47,007 bases of DNA, taken from NCBI GenBank assembly GCA_964372035.1, contig CAYJPK010000006.1:1-47007 (forward strand), read 5' to 3'. Each line of letters opens with the position of its first letter. The stretch's first letter is position 1. The position numbers and the translations under genes are program-made. Shown piece by piece: positions 14,737 through 22,663 of the stretch. The notes under the pieces were generated by a model that was given only the letters and a program-made list of their open reading frames with translations, did not search any database and had not been told where the DNA came from. This stretch comes from CAYJPK01 sp964372035. Lineage in GTDB: Bacteria > Desulfobacterota > Desulfovibrionia > Desulfovibrionales > Desulfovibrionaceae.

Positions 14737-16782
14737 CTAATTTGTTTTTAAAATTTCAATAAATTCTTGTTCTGTTAAAATGTTAATGCCAAGCTTTTCT
14801 GCTTTCTCAAGCTTTGAGCCAGCATTTTCACCAACAATTAAATAGTCTAAATTTTTACTTACACTGCTTACAATATTTGCGCCTGCACCAATACCCATCT
14901 CTTGAGCTTGCTTGCGTGGCAAACTAAGCGTGCCAGTAAATAAAATATTTTTTCCGCTCAAAACTCCTTGAACGACTTGGCCTGAAACATAAACAGGATT
15001 AAGTCCTAAATCTTTGAGTTTTGCTAATAATTCTAAATTCTTATCATCTCTAAAGAAGCTTGTAATTGAGCTTGCAACCTCAGCACCAATATCTTGTAAG
15101 TCTTGCAACTCAATTAAGTTAGCATTTTTTAAATTGTCTATATTTTCATAATGCTTAGCTAAAGTTCTTGCTGTTTGCTCGCCAACGTGCCTAATACCTA
15201 AAGCACAAATAAATCGCACAAGGCTTGCACTTGTTTTAACTTGCTCAAAGGCAGTTACAAAATTTTGTGCAGATTTTTCACCCATGCGATCATAAGTCAT
15301 TAATTCTTCGACACTTAATGTGAAAAGATCACTAGGGGATTTTATTCGCCCTTCGTCAACTAAAAGCTCTATCCACTTTTCACCAACACCCTTAATATCA
15401 AGACCAGCTTTTGATACGAAGTGAATGATACTTTCTTTTAACATGGCAGGGCAAGCTAAATTTATGCAACGCCAAGCAACCTCATTTGGCAGGCGAACCG
15501 CTTGTTCATTACATGATGGACAAATTGTCGGGAAAATATATTCCTTACTATCAGCACTGCGTAATTCTAAGTCAGGCTTTACAATCTCTGGTATTACATC
15601 ACCAGCTCTTTGCACGATAACAGTATCACCTTCACGAACATTTTTTGCAATTATTTCATCTTGATTATGAAGCGTTGCACGGCTAACCATTACGCCACCA
15701 ACATTTACAGGCTCAAGCTCTGCAACAGGCGTTAAAATTCCTGTTCTGCCAACTTGAATAATAATTTTATTTAAAATAGTTTTTGCCTGCTTGGCTGCAA
15801 ATTTTCTAGCTACTGCAAAGCGAGGCGCTCGAGCTGTATAGCCTAATTCCTCTTGCTCTGCGATAGAGTTAAGCTTAATGACGATGCCATCAATATCAAT
15901 ATCAAGCTCTTCACGCTCACTTTCAAGCTTGTGACAAAAATCTAAAATTTCTGCATGACTACGGCATAATTTTCCATGCGGCGGAGTTGCAAAACCAAAA
16001 TCTTTTAAATTTTGCATAAGCTCTGCATGACTTTCCCACGGCGAAATATTTCCATAATCAATTGAACCAGTGCCATAAGCTAAAAACATAAGAGGGCGTG
16101 CGGCTGCAATTTTAGCATCTAATTGACGCACAGAGCCAGCTGCTGCATTGCGAGGATTTGCAAAAACTTTTTTGCCACTTGCTTCTTGCTCTTCGTTTAG
16201 TGTAAGAAAATCGGGCTTTGAAATTACTACTTCACCACGGATTTCAAGCCTTGGTGGTATTTTATCCATAGAAATATTTTCAGCCAAATCTTTTGGAAAA
16301 TTCTTAATAGTTTCAATGCTATGGGTCACAAGTTCACCTGTTTCACCATCACCACGTGTAAGAGCAGAAAGAAACTTCCCATTTTCAAATATAAGTTCAC
16401 AAGCAAGACCGTCAAGCTTAACATCACACCAAAACTCTAAACTTGCCTTAGGCAAAGCACGTTTTGTTTTTTGCCAAAAATCTTGCCACTGCCCATCATC
16501 AAAAATATTATCAAGGCTATACATGCGCTGCGTATGTTTAACTTTTTTAAAGCTTGAAAGAACTTCAGAACCTACTTTTTGAGTAGGTGAATCACCTTCA
16601 CGCAAGCTAGGGTACATCTCTTCAATGCGTGATAATTCTTGAAACAATTTATCGTATTCGGCATCAGAAATTTCAGGCTTATCTTGATTGTAATAAAGCT
16701 CATTATGCTTTGCTATTAATTTACGAAGTTCATCAATTCGCATTCTAACAGCTAAAGGTGGTTGGGAGCTAGATTTTTTCAT
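14737..16782 (-). CDS. ligA: NAD-dependent DNA ligase
   Basis: A full-length 681-residue LigA, which seals nicks in replication and repair using NAD+. The domains run in order: Ia (NAD binding, ~1-75), adenylation domain with catalytic Lys122 in VKLDG, OB fold, Cys4 zinc finger (CPSC...CINLACP, ~410-435), helix-hairpin-helix repeats (~460-580) and a BRCT domain (~595-681, starting SGKNILFTGTL). Its start overlaps the stop of the family 2 glycosyltransferase gene by 4 nt (ATGA), showing translational coupling. Confidence 0.99.
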   Translation of the reverse strand: MKKSSSQPPLAVRMRIDELRKLIAKHNELYYNQDKPEISDAEYDKLFQELSRIEEMYPSLREGDSPTQKVGSEVLSSFKKVKHTQRMYSLDNIFDDGQWQDFWQKTKRALPKASLEFWCDVKLDGLACELIFENGKFLSALTRGDGETGELVTHSIETIKNFPKDLAENISMDKIPPRLEIRGEVVISKPDFLTLNEEQEASGKKVFANPRNAAAGSVRQLDAKIAAARPLMFLAYGTGSIDYGNISPWESHAELMQNLKDFGFATPPHGKLCRSHAEILDFCHKLESEREELDIDIDGIVIKLNSIAEQEELGYTARAPRFAVARKFAAKQAKTILNKIIIQVGRTGILTPVAELEPVNVGGVMVSRATLHNQDEIIAKNVREGDTVIVQRAGDVIPEIVKPDLELRSADSKEYIFPTICPSCNEQAVRLPNEVAWRCINLACPAMLKESIIHFVSKAGLDIKGVGEKWIELLVDEGRIKSPSDLFTLSVEELMTYDRMGEKSAQNFVTAFEQVKTSASLVRFICALGIRHVGEQTARTLAKHYENIDNLKNANLIELQDLQDIGAEVASSITSFFRDDKNLELLAKLKDLGLNPVYVSGQVVQGVLSGKNILFTGTLSLPRKQAQEMGIGAGANIVSSVSKNLDYLIVGENAGSKLEKAEKLGINILTEQEFIEILKTN

Positions 16783-17486
16783 ATTTTAACCTCAAATTCC
16801 TGCATTTTTTTAAGTTTTTCTCTATAATCATCGCCAAGCCGCTGACTTAAATATTTATGTTCAGCTTCTGCCGCCTTGCTTAAAAATCCATCAACAGTTT
16901 TTGCCGTTGAGTGGTACTCATGCTTTAAAACAACACCGTGATCAACAATTACATCATAGCCTAAATTGCCAATTTCTAATGATAAATAGCTTTCAATACC
17001 ATAGCCATAAATATTAGAATCAATATCTAGATTTTTTACCTTATAGGCGCAATCAATATTTATGAGAGGTGCTATGCCATCAATATATTTAACTTTTGTG
17101 AATTCAGTATTTCTTTTATAGACAACTTGCTTATGATATGGATTTTTTAAAACAGCTGGTGTATATATTCCTAATTTTCCATTTTTATTTAAGTAGTTTA
17201 TGCGAGCAAAAAGTTTTTTAAGCGGATTTTTTGGTTCAATAAATTCAATATCATTATTTAAAAACCATAAATAATCAGCTCCAGCTAATTTTGCCTGTTC
17301 AAGGCAGTACTTTAAAGCACCACCCCAATAAATATTTTTCTCTAATCGTTTCCAAGAGTTTGGGTATTCTTGCTCTGCACAATTATCAAGCACATGATAT
17401 TCAATATTTTCAGCTATAAAACTATTTGCAACTTTTTTTGTTAATGCAATGTCACCATAGTGTAAAATTACTGTAAATACTTTCAT
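16779..17486 (-). CDS. Family 2-like glycosyltransferase
   Basis: A 235-residue protein of the GT-A fold. It begins with a beta strand (VFTVILHYG) as in rhamnosyltransferase-like GT2 enzymes, then has NCAEQE, YWGGALKYCLEQA and the metal-site strand YLWFLNNDIEF, followed by ESYLSLEIGNLGYDV and a conserved His region (LKHEYHSTAK). The sugar and acceptor are unknown. It has the unusual position of being translationally coupled to ligA downstream. Confidence 0.8.
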   Translation of the reverse strand: MKVFTVILHYGDIALTKKVANSFIAENIEYHVLDNCAEQEYPNSWKRLEKNIYWGGALKYCLEQAKLAGADYLWFLNNDIEFIEPKNPLKKLFARINYLNKNGKLGIYTPAVLKNPYHKQVVYKRNTEFTKVKYIDGIAPLINIDCAYKVKNLDIDSNIYGYGIESYLSLEIGNLGYDVIVDHGVVLKHEYHSTAKTVDGFLSKAAEAEHKYLSQRLGDDYREKLKKMQEFEVKI

Positions 17487-17610
17487 AATAATAAAATTTT
17501 AAATTAGTTTTTGAGTGCAATGTTAAATTAGCATGCTAATATTTATGCTTTAGCCACATACTAACAAAGCCTGGCTAGCATACGCAAAAAGCCAAGAATA
17601 AGCAAGTTAT
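17487..17610. other. Short intergenic region with palindrome
   Basis: A perfect 14-bp palindrome (ATTAGCATGCTAAT) lies at 17527-17540, upstream of the glycosyltransferase gene on the minus strand. No terminator or gene is evident. Confidence 0.4.
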
Positions 17611-17859
17611 TTAGCTTTGCCTATTTGCGCTACGTATGCCGTCGATTATGCTTTGATATTCGCTTGCAATATGTGGGCGCAAGCAAGCGGAACAATCTTT
17701 AATACCACTAGCTAAAAAATTTGGATTGCCTTTACAGTCTTTAATCCTATAGAGCGGGCAATAGCAAAAGATGCAATTAAATTCGCTTGGTTCAATCCCC
17801 TTATGGCAAGGAAAATATTCACAGTCTTTATTGCTAAAAAATTTATGGCTATTTTTCAT
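17611..17859 (-). CDS. Cysteine-rich small domain protein
   Basis: An 82-residue protein with nine cysteines: CEYFPC, NCIFCYCPLY, DC and DCSAC. This spacing matches the 'cysteine-rich small domain' family (zf-like), a presumed metal-binding module also found alone or beside cobalamin-synthesis genes in anaerobes. GAGGTTAC precedes the ATG. No cobalamin gene is visible nearby, so the partner is unknown. It reads away from the double ABC ATPase gene. Confidence 0.8.
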   Translation of the reverse strand: MKNSHKFFSNKDCEYFPCHKGIEPSEFNCIFCYCPLYRIKDCKGNPNFLASGIKDCSACLRPHIASEYQSIIDGIRSANRQS

Positions 17860-17893
17860 GTAACCTCATTTTTCTGTTATTTTTTCTGTTGTT

Positions 17894-17922
17894 TTGACTA
17901 GACCATTTTAAGCTATTACTAT
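17894..17922 (+). promoter_or_regulatory. Sigma-70-type promoter of the ABC ATPase gene
   Basis: TTGACT at 17894-17899 and TACTAT at 17917-17922, separated by 17 nt, lie about 40 nt before the start codon. Confidence 0.6.
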
Positions 17923-17962
17923 ATTATGGGCAATCTTTATTTTACTTATAAGGCGATTTTAA

Positions 17963-19399
17963 ATGTCAAAAAAGCTAATAGAACTTGAAAATATTAATGT
18001 AACAATTGCAGATAATAACATTCTTAAGGGTATAGATTTTGTTTTGCATGAGGGTGAGCATACTTGTATTTGTGGTAGCAATGGTGCTGGCAAATCAACA
18101 TTGTTTAAACTGCTTAGAGGTGAAATAAATCATAACTATGTAGGTCAAATTTCATGGTTTTTTAAAGATAGCGTTGAACATTCTGGTTTAATGGGACAAA
18201 AGATGACAGCTCTTGTTTCTACTTCCCAATTAGAAAATTACATCAGTAAAGCATGGCGCATAACTGTTCGTGATTTAATTTTAACGGGCATTAAAGATAC
18301 CTTGTTATTTTATGACAGCCCAAGTGAAGAAGATGTTGAAAGGGCAAATAAAATTGCTGAAGAGTTTAATTTGTCGCATTTATTAGATAAATTAGTTCCA
18401 ATTTTATCACTTGGACAGCTTCGCTTAGCCCTTTTAGCCAGAGCTTGCATTAGAAAGCCAGAAATTCTACTTCTTGATGAATTTACTGATGGCTTAGATA
18501 AAAAAACAAGAGCGCATATTAATGAAGTTCTTGAAAAAATTGCCAAAACGACAACGCTTGTAGCAATTGCACACCGTATAGAAACACTCCCAACTTGCAT
18601 TGCCCGTGAAGTAAATCTTGAGCAGGGCAAGATAGTTAAGGATACTAAACGAACTGTCTGGCAGATTGATTATGAGCCAAGTGCTATTAATTTAAATGAA
18701 AGTTTTACTGCTACTGATAAGATTTTAATTGATATATATAATGCTGATGTTTATCTTGATGGGACAAAAATTTTACATGGTATTAACCTAACCATTAAGC
18801 AAGGTGAGCACTGGGCAATTGTTGGTGATAATGGTGCTGGAAAATCCACCTTGTTGCGCCTAATTGCGGGCTTTGAAAACGTGGCTCTTGGCGGACATAT
18901 TCATAGATATTTACCACGTCAAGGCGATGGAATTATTGTTGAAATGGCAAAGATGCGACATGGCATTGGACTTGTTTCTGATAAACTTCAAGCTGAATAT
19001 TGGTATAATATTAGTGCAGAAGATTTAGTTTTAAGCGGTTTTGAGCGCAGTGTTGGAATTTTTCATAATGTTATAACTGAAGAACAAAGGCAAATTGCTA
19101 AAGCTTGGCAACAGCGCTTAGGAATTGAAGAATTTGCAAAGCGTGATATTCGTAGTTTATCAACAGGACAGCTTCGTAAATTCTTTTTAGCTAGAGCTAT
19201 GGTTGCAAATCCCGATATATTATTATTAGATGAGCCGTGTTCTGGCTTGGACGCTAAGGCGAGAAATGAATTTTTAGAGATAATTCAAAGTTTAAGTCAA
19301 AGTGGTGTGACTATTATTTTTGTAACACATCATGAATCAGATTTAATTCCGGCTATTTCACATATTGCTCATATTAAAGAGGGTAGATTGTCTTTTTAA
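17963..19399 (+). CDS. ModF-like double ABC ATPase
   Basis: A 478-residue soluble protein with two ABC ATPase domains: Walker A GSNGAGKST (~43-51) and GDNGAGKST (~290-298); signatures LSLGQLRLALLARA and LSTGQLRKFFLARA; Walker B ILLLDEF and ILLLDEP, each followed by the GLD D-loop. The tandem layout with S-x-GQ instead of SGGQ signatures matches the ModF/PhrA-like family, associated with molybdate uptake loci in some bacteria but poorly understood. No transporter membrane subunit is nearby. It has its own promoter and a strong terminator, so it is monocistronic. Confidence 0.85.
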   Translation: MSKKLIELENINVTIADNNILKGIDFVLHEGEHTCICGSNGAGKSTLFKLLRGEINHNYVGQISWFFKDSVEHSGLMGQKMTALVSTSQLENYISKAWRITVRDLILTGIKDTLLFYDSPSEEDVERANKIAEEFNLSHLLDKLVPILSLGQLRLALLARACIRKPEILLLDEFTDGLDKKTRAHINEVLEKIAKTTTLVAIAHRIETLPTCIAREVNLEQGKIVKDTKRTVWQIDYEPSAINLNESFTATDKILIDIYNADVYLDGTKILHGINLTIKQGEHWAIVGDNGAGKSTLLRLIAGFENVALGGHIHRYLPRQGDGIIVEMAKMRHGIGLVSDKLQAEYWYNISAEDLVLSGFERSVGIFHNVITEEQRQIAKAWQQRLGIEEFAKRDIRSLSTGQLRKFFLARAMVANPDILLLDEPCSGLDAKARNEFLEIIQSLSQSGVTIIFVTHHESDLIPAISHIAHIKEGRLSF

Positions 19400-19423
19400 T
19401 TTTTAATAAGATTAAGGAAAAAT

Positions 19424-19469
19424 CTGCAAAAAATAAATTGATACGAAAATATTTTTTGCAGTTTTTTTT
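19424..19469 (+). terminator. Rho-independent terminator
   Basis: A perfect 12-bp stem (CTGCAAAAAATA at 19424-19435, TATTTTTTGCAG at 19450-19461) is followed by eight T. It ends the double ABC ATPase gene. Confidence 0.9.
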
Positions 19470-19475
19470 GATTTT

Positions 19476-19954
19476 TTAGCTTATAAATTTATCTAGAGCA
19501 CTTACAAGCTCTGTTCTGTTTTTTTCAATTAATGCAAAACGATGAGGATTCGCAAAACTTTCATAATCATTGTCATAGTATTTACCATTTGCGTTTGCAA
19601 ATTCATCTGAAAGAGCGGCTCTATATAAAATATCAGCTCCAATATTTAAATCAAAACCCTGTCTGCCGTAAGCCTCTTTCACCATTTTACTCCCCAAAAA
19701 GGATTTTGGATTAACAGAAATTATANNNNNNNNNNNNNNNNNNNNNNNNNNNNNNNNNNNNNNNNNNNNNNNNNNNNNNNNNNNNNNNNNNNNNNNNNNN
19801 NNNNNNNNNNNNNNNNNNNNNNNNNTTTTAGCTGCAATAGCTTGTCATTATTTCTTCCATGTAAAATTAAGTCATGACCATTTTTTGCAAACTTGATAGC
19901 AGTTTCAAGTCCAATGCCATCAGTTGCACCTGTTATAAAGATTATTTTTTTCAT
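19476..19954 (-). CDS. Short-chain dehydrogenase, interrupted by an assembly gap
   Basis: Two pieces of one SDR gene flank the 100-N gap. The N-terminal piece (19826-19954) begins MKKIIFITGATDGIGLETA, with the TGxxxGxG cofactor motif at residues 9-15 and GRNNDKL of the NADP-type beta-2 end. The C-terminal piece (19476-19725) reads VNPKSFLGSKMVKEAYG and ends in VSALDKFIS. The middle, with the catalytic Ser, Tyr and Lys, is hidden. The pieces sum to about 126 residues, while SDRs of this kind have about 230-260, so the real gap should be near 350-400 bp and not 100. The reaction is not predictable. Confidence 0.8.
19726..19825. other. Assembly gap of 100 N
   Basis: Exactly 100 N, the usual placeholder for a gap of unknown length. 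Protein-family length suggests the missing DNA is several times longer. Confidence 0.97.
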
Positions 19955-19981
19955 TGTGATTTCCTCATTTTAAAATTAATA

Positions 19982-20014
19982 AAAAAACACTCCATATAAA
20001 ATGAAGTGTTTTTT
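19982..20014. terminator. Terminator between nitroreductase and SDR genes
   Basis: AAAAAACACT (19982-19991) pairs with AGTGTTTTTT (20005-20014) around a 13-nt loop. A- and T-runs on both sides make it work in the minus direction after the nitroreductase gene. Confidence 0.75.
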
Positions 20015-20058
20015 GTTATAAATCAATTATTATTTAAATAATAATATTATGATAAATC

Positions 20059-20583
20059 TTAATATTCTTCAAAGTGAACTCGTGAAGCATCATATCTTTC
20101 AACAAATTTATTAGCATCTTCTTTTTCAGGATAACCTACAGCAATAGCTGCATATGGGCGAATATGGTCTGGTAAGTCGAGTATTTCTTTTAATTTAACA
20201 CTATTATCAATGTCTGTTTTTGTATCATTTGAGCCCCAAACACCAATCCATACTGTGCCAAGTCCTTGCTCAACAGCTTCAAGCATAAGGTTTTGAGTTG
20301 CCGCACCTAAATCTTGTTGCCAGAGTCCTTCCCATTTGATCATTTTTGCATTGCCAAGCACGATGATTGCAAGCGGTGCTTTTTTAATTGGGCTAGCATA
20401 TGGACTCATGCTAGCAACTTTTTCACGACCCTCTTGGCTTTCAATGACAATAAATTCCCATGGCTGTTGATTGCTAGCTGATGGTGCTTGCATTGCCGCA
20501 CGCAGTAATTTTTCGATTTTATCTTTTTCTACTTTAGTCTCTTTGAAGCTTCTAACGCTTCTTCTTGTATAAATTGCGTTCAT
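20059..20583 (-). CDS. Nitroreductase family protein
   Basis: A 174-residue flavoprotein. It begins with the FMN-phosphate binding RRSVR segment (residues 7-11), then APSASNQQPWEFIVI, the usual GLGTVWIG dimer/FMN segment and AIAVGYPEKE. Members reduce nitroaromatics, quinones or other acceptors with NAD(P)H; the natural substrate is not apparent. GAGGTAAAAAA precedes the ATG, and the gene has its own downstream terminator. Confidence 0.92.
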   Translation of the reverse strand: MNAIYTRRSVRSFKETKVEKDKIEKLLRAAMQAPSASNQQPWEFIVIESQEGREKVASMSPYASPIKKAPLAIIVLGNAKMIKWEGLWQQDLGAATQNLMLEAVEQGLGTVWIGVWGSNDTKTDIDNSVKLKEILDLPDHIRPYAAIAVGYPEKEDANKFVERYDASRVHFEEY

Positions 20584-20748
20584 TTTTTTACCTCTTATAG
20601 TATTTTAAGTTGACATCACTACCATCAACTTAAGTAAAGACACACTTGCTCAAGCACTTAGCAGTGCAATAAGATTGCACTTATGCATTCGCAGTGATTG
20701 CCTGCTAGCGCAGTCAATTATAGTAATTTACTCTGAAATTACTATATA
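20584..20748. other. Hairpin-rich intergenic region
   Basis: Two perfect hairpins are present: AGTGCAAT-AAG-ATTGCACT at 20663-20681, and an 11-bp stem TATAGTAATTT/AAATTACTATA at 20719-20729/20736-20746 just after the YbaK-type gene stop. Between them GCAGTG is repeated and a GC-richer patch lies at 20690-20716. No gene was found. Confidence 0.6.
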
Positions 20749-21228
20749 TTAAATGGGCTCTTGCCAGTTTTTACAAATGTTAACCCACATTTTGTTGTTT
20801 GAAAACTTTTCTAATTCCTCAATATTTAGTTCTATAGCACTATTTGAGCTTCCGCAAGCCGGAAAAACAGTATCAAATCTTTTTAATGACTCATCTAAAT
20901 AAACTAAAATACCATCATTAATTGCAAATGGACAAACGCCACCAACCTTATGCCCTATAATATTTTCAGCTTCATCAAAACTTAGCATTTTAGGCTTTAC
21001 ACCAAATAATTTTTTAAACTTAGAGCTATCAACTTTTGCATCTCCTGCACAAACAATTAAAATAGCACTGTCATTAATCCAAAATGATAAAGTTTTCGCA
21101 ATACGCTTTGCTTCGCAACCTAAAGCTAGAGCCGCAAGCTCAACAGTTGCTGAAGAGTCTTTAAGCTCAATGACTTTATTTTCATAGCCAAAATTTGCTA
21201 AATATTTTTTTACTTTTTCTATCGACAT
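20749..21228 (-). CDS. YbaK/EbsC-type aminoacyl-tRNA deacylase
   Basis: A 159-residue single-domain protein of the YbaK/ProX editing family, which hydrolyses mischarged tRNA such as Ala- or Cys-tRNA(Pro). Recognisable are the family's first-helix region SIEKVKKYLANFG, VELAALALGCEAKRIAKTL with the conserved Lys, VGGVCPFA and FPACGSSNSAIEL. I start at the ATG at 21228: the in-frame extension to 21258 would translate the T-run and stem of the malic enzyme terminator. No good ribosome binding site is visible in front of 21228. Confidence 0.88.
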   Translation of the reverse strand: MSIEKVKKYLANFGYENKVIELKDSSATVELAALALGCEAKRIAKTLSFWINDSAILIVCAGDAKVDSSKFKKLFGVKPKMLSFDEAENIIGHKVGGVCPFAINDGILVYLDESLKRFDTVFPACGSSNSAIELNIEELEKFSNNKMWVNICKNWQEPI

Positions 21229-21231
21229 AAT

Positions 21232-21271
21232 ATTAAAAAAAAATGCAGTAGCAAACAAGCACTACTGCATT
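21232..21271 (-). terminator. Rho-independent terminator of the malic enzyme gene
   Basis: On the minus strand AATGCAGTAG (21271-21262) pairs with CTACTGCATT (21251-21242) around a 10-nt loop and is followed by a long T-run. It lies between the malic enzyme stop and the YbaK-type ATG. Confidence 0.9.
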
Positions 21272-21285
21272 ATCGTTAAGATTTA

Positions 21286-22599
21286 TTAACTTTCATAACT
21301 TTCAACAATTAAGTTCATGCGTTTTCTGCAATCATCAATACGCTTACGTAAGCTTTTTGCATAAGCATCTAAGTCATTAATTGGAGTTGTTGCTACACCA
21401 GTTTCCATTGCGGCTTTAGCAACAGCTGGTGTTTCCCATTCAATAATACGTGGGTCAAGCGGCTTTGGAATAACATAATCAATGCCAAACTCTAATTTAT
21501 CAACATTATAAGCATCGCAAACTTCAACTGGAACTGGCTCTTTTGCAAGAGCAGCTAATGATTTTGCCGCTGCTAATTTCATAGCTTCATTGATTTCTTT
21601 AGCACCAACGTCTAATGCACCACGGAAAATATATGGGAAGCCAGAAACATTGTTAACTTGGTTAGGATAATCAGAGCGACCAGTTCCCATGATACATTCA
21701 GGACGAGCTGCTTTTGCATCAGGGTAGGTGATTTCAGGATCAGGATTAGCACAAGCAAAAATAACAGGTGATTCTGCCATTGTTTTAACCATTTCAGGCT
21801 TTAATATTCCTTTTTGTGATAAACCAAGGAACATGTGAGCACCCTTAAGAGCTTCAGCTAAAGTCATGTCTTTGTCTGTTGCAAATTCACCTTTGCGAGC
21901 GCCCATGTCAGTACGCCCTTTATGCAGGATACCTTTTGAATCAAACATACGAATATTTTTAGGGTCAACACCCATAGAAATATAGAATTTAGCACAGGCA
22001 ATACCAGCGGCACCAGCACCAGTGATAACAACTATAGTATCTTCCATTTTGCGATTTGTAATTTCAACTGCATTGTAAAGACCAGCGCCAGAAATAACTG
22101 CTGTGCCGTGTTGATCATCATGGAAAACTGGAATATTCATTTCACGTTTTAAAGTTTCTTCAATCTCAAAACATTCAGGAGCTTTAATGTCTTCTAAATT
22201 AATGCCACCAAAGGTTGGCTCTAAAGCCTTAACAATTTCAATGATTTTCTTTGGATCTGTTTCGTCAATATTAATATCATAAACATCAATGTCAGAAAAA
22301 GCTTTAAATAATACGCCCTTACCTTCCATAACAGGCTTACCAGCTAAAGCACCAATATTGCCAAGCCCTAAAACTGCACTACCGTTACTTACAACAGCAA
22401 CTAAGTTTGCACGACCTGTGTATTTAGCTGCTAAGCTTGGGTCAGCATGAATAGCCATGCATGCATCAGCAACACCAGGTGAATATGCTAAAGTCAAATC
22501 GAGTTGATTTTTAAAAGATTTCGGTGGGATAGTTTCAATTTTTCCTGGACGTGGAAATTCATGATAGTTATATACATCTTGTTTAGAATACTTAACCAT
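21286..22599 (-). CDS. NAD(P)-dependent malic enzyme
   Basis: A 437-residue malic enzyme that decarboxylates malate to pyruvate. Visible are YSPGVADACMAI (malic N-terminal domain), NGSAVLGLGNIGALAGKPVMEGK, FSDIDVYDINI, the metal-site INLEDIKAPECFEIE, HDDQHGTAV and the Rossmann motif ITGAGAAGIA (~residue 195). It is the short bacterial form without the phosphotransacetylase domain of MaeB. AAGGAG stands 6 nt before the ATG. In a sulfate-reducer-like anaerobe it links the C4 and C3 pools. Confidence 0.96.
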   Translation of the reverse strand: MVKYSKQDVYNYHEFPRPGKIETIPPKSFKNQLDLTLAYSPGVADACMAIHADPSLAAKYTGRANLVAVVSNGSAVLGLGNIGALAGKPVMEGKGVLFKAFSDIDVYDINIDETDPKKIIEIVKALEPTFGGINLEDIKAPECFEIEETLKREMNIPVFHDDQHGTAVISGAGLYNAVEITNRKMEDTIVVITGAGAAGIACAKFYISMGVDPKNIRMFDSKGILHKGRTDMGARKGEFATDKDMTLAEALKGAHMFLGLSQKGILKPEMVKTMAESPVIFACANPDPEITYPDAKAARPECIMGTGRSDYPNQVNNVSGFPYIFRGALDVGAKEINEAMKLAAAKSLAALAKEPVPVEVCDAYNVDKLEFGIDYVIPKPLDPRIIEWETPAVAKAAMETGVATTPINDLDAYAKSLRKRIDDCRKRMNLIVESYES

Positions 22600-22663
22600 T
22601 TCTAACTCCTTGGTATGTTTAACAATAATTAATAGATATTTTTAAGTTATTATGCCTCAATAT

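Noticed and set aside
21229..21258. N-terminal extension of the YbaK-type protein (MFATAFFFNI)
   Set aside because: These codons are the T-run and stem of the malic enzyme terminator, so translation from there is unlikely.
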